Part shown: piece after piece, positions 5,077 to 10,756 of the stretch
Numbering within the stretch: the stretch's first letter is position 1
Layout: each line of letters begins with the position of its first letter
Assembly: GCA_964344625.1 (NCBI GenBank)
Contig: CAYFNZ010000033.1
Coordinates: forward strand, 1-10,756
Source of the DNA: JAAYEL01 sp964344625
GTDB lineage: Bacteria; Bacillota; Clostridia; Tissierellales; Peptoniphilaceae
Length of the DNA: 10,756 nt
Direction of reading: 5' to 3'
The notes under the pieces: generated by a model
What the model was told of the DNA's origin: nothing
Database searches by the model: none
Seen by the model: the letters and a program-made list of their open reading frames with translations, nothing else
Position numbers and translations under genes: made by a program

Positions 5077-7035
5077 ATGAATAATAGACAAAGCTTTTAT
5101 ATAACAACACCGATTTATTATCCAAGTTCAAACCTACACTTGGGTCACACCTATACTACCATAGCTGCTGACACCCTAAAAAAATATAAGAAGATTCAAG
5201 GTTATGATGCCTACCTAGTTACAGGTACAGACGAACACGGCCAAAAGATTCAAGAAGCAGCCCGTAAAAATGGTATGAAGGAGCTTGAATTTATAGATGG
5301 TATAGTTGATTCCGCTAAGGAGCTTTGGAAAAAGTTAGAAATAGACTACGACCAATTTGTAAGGTCTACAGACAAGCAACATGAAAAAAATGTCCAAGAA
5401 ATCTTCCAAAAGCTTTATGACAAGGGCGAAATCTACAAGGGCAAGTACGAAGGTTTTTACTGCACACCTTGTGAATCCTTTTGGACAGAAAGTCAATTAG
5501 ATGAGAATGGCAACTGCCCAGACTGTCACAGACCTGTACATAGGCAGGAAGAAGAAAGCTACTTCTTTAGACTATCAAAATACACAGACAAGATTAAAAA
5601 GCTATATGAAGACCACCCAGAATTTATCCAACCTGAAGGAAGTAAGAAAGAGATGATTTCAAACTTCCTAGACAAGGGCCTAGAAGACCTATCAGTTACC
5701 AGGACCAGCTTTGACTGGGGGGTTAAGGTTCCATTTGATGAAAAGCATGTAGTTTATGTTTGGATAGATGCCCTATCATGCTATCTTACAGGAATTGGCT
5801 ATGGAACAGATGAAGAAAAATTCAACAAGTATTGGCCAGCAAGCCTACACTTGATGAGCAAGGAAATAGTTCGTTTCCACACTATTATCTGGCCAGCCCT
5901 ACTTATGGCCCTAGATTTGGACCTACCTAAGAAGGTATTTGCCCACGGTTGGATCCTATTTGACAATGACAAGATGTCTAAGTCAAAGGGTAACGTAGTT
6001 TACGCTGAGCCAATAATTGACCTTTATGGAATAGATGCCCTTAAATACTTTGTCTTAAGGGAATTTACCTTTGGTCAAGATGGGTCATTTACCAATGAAA
6101 AATTCCTTCAAAGGGTAAATTCAGACCTTGCCAATGACCTTGGTAACCTAGTAAGCAGGACTATTTCAATGGTTGAAAAATATAACGAGGGCATAGTTGA
6201 AAATACCCACAAGGACCAAGAAATAGACCAAGACTTAAAGAAGGTAGCGGTAAATGCCATAACAGAAGTTGAAAAACACATGGAAGAATTGGCATTTTCC
6301 ATGGCTTTAGAAGCTATATGGAAGTTAGTTAGAAGGACCAACAAGTACATTGACGAAACCATGCCTTGGATCTTGATTAAAGAGGATAAGGAAAGGCTAA
6401 ATACCGTTTTATACAACTTGATTGAATCTATAAGAATCATCAACCAACTTCTTGAACCTTTCTTGTCACATACATCAAAGAGGATAGAAGACCAAATTGG
6501 TATAAAAAACATGGGATGGGATTCAGCTAGAGAATTCGGCCTTTTCCCAAGTGGAACCAAGGTTGAAAAGAAGGGTAATCTCTTCCAAAGATTAGATATA
6601 AAGAAGGAACTTGAAATCCTTGAAAGTAAAAACCTTGAACTTATAGAAAAAAGGACAGGCAAAAAGCTTCAAGACGATCAAGCTGATGAAAATAGTGGAC
6701 AAGAAGAAAAAGCCTTTATATCAATAGATGACTTTGCTAAGCTTGACCTAAGGGTTGGCAAGATAATCGAAGCAGACCTTCATCCAAAGGCTGACAAGCT
6801 TTTAGTTTTTAAGGTTAAGGTTGGGGATGAAACTAGACAAATAGTTTCCGGAATTAGAAAGTGGTATAAGCCAGAAGACCTAATAGGTAAAAAGGTAGTA
6901 GTTGTCATGAACCTTAAACCTATCAAGTTAAAGGGGGTAGAATCCCAAGGTATGCTTTTAGCAGCTGACCATAAGAAGGACCTAAGCCTATTAAGTGTCT
7001 TAAATGATATAGAAGACGGAGCAGAAATCTCATAA
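5077..7035 (+). CDS. metG: Methionine--tRNA ligase with C-terminal tRNA-binding domain
   Basis: Cytoplasmic class I synthetase charging tRNA-Met, including initiator tRNA. At 652 residues it has the full two-part form. The catalytic core holds HLGH (21-24) and KMSKS (299-303). A zinc-knuckle insertion has C129-x2-C132 and C147-x2-C150. An anticodon-binding helical domain covers roughly 360-500 with a short linker after it. A C-terminal OB-fold tRNA-binding domain runs from about 547 (FAKLDLRVGKI) to the end. The start has AAGGAG five bases upstream. Its stop overlaps the tatD start by one base (TAATG), so it leads a translationally coupled operon. No T-box precedes it, in contrast to tyrS in the same window. 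Confidence 0.97.
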   Translation: MNNRQSFYITTPIYYPSSNLHLGHTYTTIAADTLKKYKKIQGYDAYLVTGTDEHGQKIQEAARKNGMKELEFIDGIVDSAKELWKKLEIDYDQFVRSTDKQHEKNVQEIFQKLYDKGEIYKGKYEGFYCTPCESFWTESQLDENGNCPDCHRPVHRQEEESYFFRLSKYTDKIKKLYEDHPEFIQPEGSKKEMISNFLDKGLEDLSVTRTSFDWGVKVPFDEKHVVYVWIDALSCYLTGIGYGTDEEKFNKYWPASLHLMSKEIVRFHTIIWPALLMALDLDLPKKVFAHGWILFDNDKMSKSKGNVVYAEPIIDLYGIDALKYFVLREFTFGQDGSFTNEKFLQRVNSDLANDLGNLVSRTISMVEKYNEGIVENTHKDQEIDQDLKKVAVNAITEVEKHMEELAFSMALEAIWKLVRRTNKYIDETMPWILIKEDKERLNTVLYNLIESIRIINQLLEPFLSHTSKRIEDQIGIKNMGWDSAREFGLFPSGTKVEKKGNLFQRLDIKKELEILESKNLELIEKRTGKKLQDDQADENSGQEEKAFISIDDFAKLDLRVGKIIEADLHPKADKLLVFKVKVGDETRQIVSGIRKWYKPEDLIGKKVVVVMNLKPIKLKGVESQGMLLAADHKKDLSLLSVLNDIEDGAEIS

Positions 7036-7811
7036 TGACCAAGTATATTATAGACTCGCATGCCCACCTGGATGATGAGAAATTTGATGAAGATAGGGAC
7101 GATTTGATAGCAAGACTTGAAGAGGACAAGATTAAGGCTGTCATCAATCCTGCATCAGACCTTGAATCATCTCAAAGAGCAGTCGACTTATCAAAAAAAT
7201 ATGACAATATCTATGCCATGGTGGGAAGTCACCCCCATGAAGCAAAATACTATAGCGAAGATACCAGAAAAGCCTATATAGACCTTGCTAAAGAAAAAAA
7301 GGTAGTGGCCATAGGCGAAATAGGCCTAGACTACTACTATGATTTGTCCGATAGACAGGTCCAAAAACAGGTCTTCATAGACCAGATTAAGCTTGCAAAA
7401 GAGCTTGACCTTCCCATAGTAATCCACTCCAGAGATGCTATAGAAGACACTTATGAGATATTATCTACCTACGCCAAGGACATGAAGGTCTTGTTACATG
7501 CCTTTTCAGAATCCTGGGAAGTTTGCATGCGCTATTTAAACCTAGGCTTTTATGTGGCCCTAGGTGGGGTAGTCACCTTTAAGAATGCAAGAAAGCTTCT
7601 AGAAGTTGGAGAAAAAGTGCCTCTGGATAGGCTAATGATAGAAACGGATTCACCCTATCTTACTCCAGTACCATTTAGGGGAAAGAGAAATCAACCGGCC
7701 TACACCCATTATGTCGTAGAAAAAATAGCTCAACTAAAAGGTATAGACCCTGAAATCGTAAGGGACCATGCCTATAAGAACACGATTGAATTTTTCGGGA
7801 TAAGGCCATGA
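7035..7811 (+). CDS. tatD: TatD family metal-dependent deoxyribonuclease (YabD-like)
   Basis: A 258-residue TIM-barrel hydrolase of the TatD family, whose members are magnesium-dependent 3'-5' DNases and have been tied to DNA repair and turnover. Metal-site residues are visible: H9 and H11 in SHAHLDD, E95 in GEIGLDYY, H131 in HSRD, H155 in HAFSES and D205 in ETDSPYLTP. The length is typical (250-265). It overlaps metG by one base and rnmV by four (ATGA), so the three are translated as a coupled set. In Bacillus the equivalent gene, yabD, sits in the same place between metS and rnmV. Confidence 0.94.
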   Translation: MTKYIIDSHAHLDDEKFDEDRDDLIARLEEDKIKAVINPASDLESSQRAVDLSKKYDNIYAMVGSHPHEAKYYSEDTRKAYIDLAKEKKVVAIGEIGLDYYYDLSDRQVQKQVFIDQIKLAKELDLPIVIHSRDAIEDTYEILSTYAKDMKVLLHAFSESWEVCMRYLNLGFYVALGGVVTFKNARKLLEVGEKVPLDRLMIETDSPYLTPVPFRGKRNQPAYTHYVVEKIAQLKGIDPEIVRDHAYKNTIEFFGIRP

Positions 7812-8368
7812 AAGAATTAACTATTAGAGAGGTCATAGTGGTAGAAGGTACCATGGACATAGTGGCGGTAAAGAGGGCCTTGGGCGACAAGGTTGACTGC
7901 ATAGCCACCCACGGCCTAGGTCTTGACGAAGACTTCTTAAAGAAACTATCACAGATAAATGACAGGCAGGGGATTATAGTCCTAACAGACCCAGACTTTG
8001 CCGGAAAAAAGATTAGACAAAAAATAAGAAACTATATACCTTCAGCCAAACACGCCTATATAAGCAGGGATGAAGGAAGAAAATTTTCTGATATCGGCGT
8101 GGAAAATGCTTCTGACCAAGCTATTATCTCTGCCATAGAAAAGGCTAGACCAGAGCTTGTAGACTTGGAAGATAGGTTTAGCTACCATGATATCATCGAT
8201 AATGAGCTTACTGGAAGCGAAAATTCAAGAAAGAAAAGAGAGGCCCTATGCGACGCCCTAAACATTGAGTATTCAAATGCCAAGCAATTAGTCACTAGAC
8301 TAAATGTATACGGGATAAGTCGTAAGGAATTTGAAGAGGCCCTAAGAGGTTTAGATGAAAAGAGATAG
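7808..8368 (+). CDS. rnmV: Ribonuclease M5 (5S rRNA maturase)
   Basis: A 186-residue TOPRIM-domain endonuclease that trims 5S rRNA precursors at both ends, a Firmicutes enzyme that acts with ribosomal protein L18. The TOPRIM acids are present: E13 in VVEGTMD and D61/D63 in LTDPDFAGKKIR. The C-terminal half (about 110-186) is the family's substrate-binding region. The first motif reads EGTMD where the Bacillus protein, from memory, has EGKDD; the glutamate and aspartates are kept. The length is normal (180-190). The start overlaps the tatD stop by four bases and the end overlaps rsmA by 14. The position before rsmA is the classic Firmicutes arrangement. Confidence 0.93.
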   Translation: MKELTIREVIVVEGTMDIVAVKRALGDKVDCIATHGLGLDEDFLKKLSQINDRQGIIVLTDPDFAGKKIRQKIRNYIPSAKHAYISRDEGRKFSDIGVENASDQAIISAIEKARPELVDLEDRFSYHDIIDNELTGSENSRKKREALCDALNIEYSNAKQLVTRLNVYGISRKEFEEALRGLDEKR

Positions 8369-9218
8369 GCTATATTCACCAAAAGTAATAAAAAGCATCC
8401 TAAAGGAATTTGACTTCAATTTTTCTAAGGGCTTGGGCCAAAACTTCCTTATAGATGGAAATGTCGTAAGGACCATTAGGGAGTCTGCCAAGGTCACCAA
8501 GGATGACTATGTCCTAGAGATAGGTCCTGGCTTTGGAACCCTTACAGAGGAGCTTTTGATGCATGCCAAGAAGGTCGTGGCTGTAGAAATAGATAAGAGG
8601 CTGCTTGATGTCTTAAATTACACCCTTGAAGACTTTGACAACTTCGTTTTGATTAATGAAGATGTCCTAAAGGTGGACTTTGACAAGCTGGTTGAAGAAG
8701 AATTTGAAGGCCATAGCTTTAAAATTCTAGCAAATCTTCCCTACTATATAACCACGCCTATCATCACCAAGCTTATCGAGATGAAACTTCCAGTAGAATC
8801 TATGACCTTTATGGTTCAAAAAGAAGTTGCGGAAAGGCTAGTCGCAAAGCCGGGCAATAAGCAATATGGGTCTATCACAGTCTTTATAGACTACTATAGC
8901 CATGCTCAAATTGTTTGCAAGGCCCCTAAGTCAGTCTTTATACCTCAGCCCAAGATAGATAGTGCAGTAGTAAGATTGGATTTAAAAGACCTAAGAGACC
9001 AAGAAAACCAAGTAGATGAAAAAGTCTTATTCAAGCTGGTCCATGCAGGCTTTCAACAAAGGAGAAAAAATATCCTTAACTCAATGACATCAGACCCTAG
9101 CCTAGGACTTGATAAAAAGAGGCTGGCGGCCATCCTTGATGACTTAGGCATTTCCCATAATAAGAGGGCGGAAGACCTTAGTCTACAGGATTATATAAAT
9201 ATTGCTAACAAGCTTTAA
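8355..9218 (+). CDS. rsmA: 16S rRNA A1518/A1519 dimethyltransferase
   Basis: A 287-residue SAM-dependent RNA methyltransferase (KsgA) that makes N6-dimethyladenosines at two adjacent adenines near the 3' end of 16S rRNA, late in small-subunit assembly. Loss of this enzyme confers kasugamycin resistance. Seen: GLGQNFLID (26-34), SAM motif I VLEIGPGFGTLTEEL (53-67), acidic E78 in motif II, and the adenine-binding motif IV NLPYY (127-131). A C-terminal helical domain holds FQQRRKNILNS. The length fits (270-290). The start overlaps the rnmV end and has GAGG a few bases upstream within rnmV, so translation is coupled. It is the last clear gene of the metG operon; I see no strong terminator after it. 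Confidence 0.96.
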   Translation: MKRDRLYSPKVIKSILKEFDFNFSKGLGQNFLIDGNVVRTIRESAKVTKDDYVLEIGPGFGTLTEELLMHAKKVVAVEIDKRLLDVLNYTLEDFDNFVLINEDVLKVDFDKLVEEEFEGHSFKILANLPYYITTPIITKLIEMKLPVESMTFMVQKEVAERLVAKPGNKQYGSITVFIDYYSHAQIVCKAPKSVFIPQPKIDSAVVRLDLKDLRDQENQVDEKVLFKLVHAGFQQRRKNILNSMTSDPSLGLDKKRLAAILDDLGISHNKRAEDLSLQDYINIANKL

Positions 9219-9294
9219 GCTAAAGTGATTAATAAAGTTTTTTTGGGGTAATTAATATTAAGTAATAATCATAAAAAATTGAAAGGAGAAAGTA
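9219..9294. other. AT-rich spacer before the glutaredoxin gene
   Basis: Contains a weak CTTTA/TAAAG hairpin and a T7 run (9238-9244), but they are separated by over ten bases, so this is not a convincing terminator. Several TAATAT-like boxes occur without a matching -35. Whether glutaredoxin has its own promoter cannot be decided. Confidence 0.5.
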
Positions 9295-9525
9295 ATGGAT
9301 AAAGTTAAAGTATATTCATCTGATACATGTCCATATTGTACTGCAGTTAAGAGTTTTTTAACTGAAAACAATATTGAATTTGAAGAAGCTAATGTCTCAC
9401 AAGATGCACAAGCGAGAAACGAATTAATTCAAAAAGGTTACAGGGGAGTTCCTGTAATAGTAATCGGAGATGAAGAAGTAGTTGGATTTGACCAACCAAA
9501 GTTAAAAGAACTTCTAAACCTATAA
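9295..9525 (+). CDS. Glutaredoxin-like thiol-disulfide protein
   Basis: A 76-residue thioredoxin-fold protein, cytoplasmic, with the redox pair CPYC (C12, C15), the cis-proline in RGVPV (P53) and the GF turn (65-66) of glutaredoxins. It would pass electrons to or from protein disulfides. The length suits glutaredoxin and NrdH-type redoxins (75-85). In an anaerobe that may lack glutathione it may be reduced by thioredoxin reductase, as NrdH is, but this is inference. The start has AAGGAG six bases upstream. It has its own terminator. Codons (AAA, TTA, GAT, GAA) differ from the AAG/CTA/GAC-rich neighbours, possibly reflecting high expression or a different origin. Confidence 0.93.
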   Translation: MDKVKVYSSDTCPYCTAVKSFLTENNIEFEEANVSQDAQARNELIQKGYRGVPVIVIGDEEVVGFDQPKLKELLNL

Positions 9526-9536
9526 TAAATTAGATT

Positions 9537-9573
9537 GGCCTCAAAGAGTTTTACTTTTTGAGGTCTTAATTTT
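9537..9573 (+). terminator. Terminator of the glutaredoxin gene
   Basis: GGCCTCAAAGAG (9537-9548) pairs with CTTTTTGAGGTC (9554-9565) over 12 bp with two G-T pairs, loop TTTTA, then TTAATTTT. It starts 11 bases after the stop codon. Confidence 0.85.
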
Positions 9574-9616
9574 AGATAATAAACTTTAAATCTTAAGTGG
9601 AGGATACAGAAGATAA

Positions 9617-10405
9617 ATGGACAAAAGACAAGAAAGAGCTATTTTTTATGAACCTACAAATAGCATGAGCAAGGTAAAAAACGTCATAGGGGTAGTAAGT
9701 GGCAAGGGAGGCGTTGGTAAATCACTAGTGACCTCACTTTTAGCATCTGCCTTAAATAAAAAGGGCTATAAAACTGCCATCCTTGATGCGGATATTACAG
9801 GACCTTCTATTCCAAAGGCCTTTGGAGTAACCGAAAGGCTTAAATCCTACAATGAAGGCACCTACCCATCCAAGTCTAAAAATGGGGTTAAGATGGCATC
9901 CATTAACCTGGTTATAGATGATGACACATCTCCAGTAGTTTGGAGAGGACCAGTCCTATCAGGAGCCATCAAGCAATTTTGGAAGGATATAATCTGGGAA
10001 GATGTAGACTACATGTTTGTAGACCTACCACCTGGAACATCTGATGCCACACTAACAGTCTTTCAAACCCTACCATTAGCAGGTATTGTCTTAGTAACTA
10101 GTCCTCAAGACCTAGTTTCCATGATAGTTGAAAAGGCTAAGAAAATGGCTGACAAGATGAGCATTCCAATAATCGGGGTAGTTGAAAACTACTCATACTT
10201 CCAAGCTCCAGACACCCAAAAGATTTATGAAATCTTTGGAAAGAGCAAGATTGAAGAACTTGCAAAAGAAAAGAACCTAGACCTTCTAGCTAGAATACCT
10301 ATAAGGCCAGACATAGCTGAGCTAGTCGATGCCGGCAAAATAGAAGACCTAGATGTTTCTTTCATGGATCATGCCATAGAAAAAATCATAAATTTTGAAG
10401 AATAG
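9617..10405 (+). CDS. Mrp/Nbp35 (ApbC) family P-loop ATPase lacking all cysteines
   Basis: A 262-residue P-loop NTPase of the Mrp/Nbp35/ApbC family, whose usual role is to carry and deliver iron-sulfur clusters in the cytoplasm. Seen: deviant Walker A GKGGVGKS (29-36), LDADITGPSIP (about 55-66), WRGP, and VDLPPGTSDATL. The family's CPxC cluster-binding motif should follow VENYSYF, but reads APDT (197-200), and the protein has no cysteine at all. The N-terminal cysteine cluster common in clostridial Mrp and the DUF59 domain are also absent. The ATPase core looks intact. The start at 9617 is the first possible (an in-frame TAA directly precedes it). However, GGAGG lies 13 bases away, an unusually wide gap; M17 is an alternative but has no ribosome site. 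It has its own terminator. A GATAAT box at 9575-9580 might be its -10. Confidence 0.92.
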   Translation: MDKRQERAIFYEPTNSMSKVKNVIGVVSGKGGVGKSLVTSLLASALNKKGYKTAILDADITGPSIPKAFGVTERLKSYNEGTYPSKSKNGVKMASINLVIDDDTSPVVWRGPVLSGAIKQFWKDIIWEDVDYMFVDLPPGTSDATLTVFQTLPLAGIVLVTSPQDLVSMIVEKAKKMADKMSIPIIGVVENYSYFQAPDTQKIYEIFGKSKIEELAKEKNLDLLARIPIRPDIAELVDAGKIEDLDVSFMDHAIEKIINFEE

Positions 10406-10431
10406 TATTCATTAAGACTATTTAATAAAAT

Positions 10432-10463
10432 GGGATTAGATTATAAGTCTAGTCCCTTTTTTT
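10432..10463 (+). terminator. Terminator of the Mrp-like gene
   Basis: GGGATTAGA (10432-10440) pairs with TCTAGTCCC (10448-10456) over 9 bp with one G-T, loop of seven, then seven T. Confidence 0.9.
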
Positions 10464-10569
10464 ATGTAAAATTGCAGGTTACATGAGTAGAATATTTAAA
10501 AGCAAGGTAGAAATGAATTAATACAATAACGGAGTGATTAAAATTGTATAAAAATATAGGAGGGATTTT

Positions 10570-10756
10570 GTGCGTATGGGCAATAAAAATCTAAGAAAGA
10601 ATTTGGCACTAATCCTATCTTTGCTAGTGTTTATTTCAACGATACCGCTAAATGGGATAGTAAAAGCGGTGGATGCAACAGACCAAGATTAAGCTTATGG
10701 TCTTGTTGTTAAAGGACAAAAAAATTGGGACGATGAAGGTTATGAAGCATATAGAC
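10570..10756 (+). pseudogene. Secreted/surface protein start, interrupted by an in-frame stop
   Basis: GTG at 10570 has a strong GGAGGG six bases upstream; ATG at 10576 is in the same frame. The product opens with a clear signal peptide: basic NKNLRKN, a hydrophobic core LALILSLLVFIS, then IVKAVDA, a good signal-peptidase I site. Four codons later the frame meets TAA (10690-10692). Past the stop the same frame stays open to the window edge and reads AYGLVVKGQKNWDDEGYEAY, which looks like genuine protein. The simplest reading is a surface or secreted protein gene broken by a nonsense mutation, or a sequencing error, with the rest beyond the window. The full protein's family cannot be told from 20 residues. 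No clear promoter is seen in 10464-10558. Confidence 0.65.

Noticed and set aside
6108..6662. 184-codon minus-strand frame opposite metG
   Set aside because: A shadow of the metG anticodon-binding region, with no ribosome site or recognisable motif.

Overview
The window looks like draft-assembly DNA from a low-GC Gram-positive anaerobe (Firmicutes/Bacillota), probably a Gram-positive anaerobic coccus of the Peptoniphilaceae such as Anaerococcus. The evidence is AT-rich codons with AGA/AGG arginines, strong GGAGG ribosome binding sites, a large SRP RNA behind a serine tRNA, a tyrosine T-box, the Firmicutes order metG-tatD-rnmV-rsmA, and a Gram-positive type signal peptide at the right end. The genus is inference, not proven. 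A run of 100 N at 4863-4962 is a scaffold join, so the two halves are not certain to be contiguous.

Left half, mostly minus strand. Positions 1-149 hold a tandem array of hairpin-forming repeats with an exact 65-base period, cut by the window edge. A stable-RNA unit follows on the minus strand: promoter (658-686), tRNA-Ser(GGA) with encoded CCA (550-640), the large SRP RNA (about 285-548), and two terminator hairpins in series. Next is a minus-strand group transcribed from about 4028 down to a terminator at 798-826. It contains a tyrosine T-box leader, tyrS, an AI-2E family membrane protein and an ECF-transporter S component. The divergent gene tal (sedoheptulose/fructose phosphate chemistry) starts from the same spacer, and the two -10 elements overlap.

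Right half, plus strand. metG, tatD, rnmV and rsmA overlap or abut and form one translation and RNA-maturation operon: methionyl-tRNA synthetase, TatD nuclease, 5S rRNA maturase M5 and 16S rRNA dimethyltransferase. Its promoter appears to use the right arm of the preceding terminator for its -35. A small glutaredoxin gene with its own terminator follows, then an Mrp/Nbp35-type P-loop ATPase that has lost every cysteine. The window ends in the start of a secreted or surface protein whose frame is broken by an in-frame stop just after the signal peptide.

Most of the window is ordinary housekeeping DNA. The points worth a second look are the 65-base hairpin array, the very short tyrosine T-box, the cysteine-free Mrp, the interrupted surface-protein gene, and the membrane proteins that may be under tyrosine T-box control. 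I found no clear sign of a wholly new defence or mobile system.
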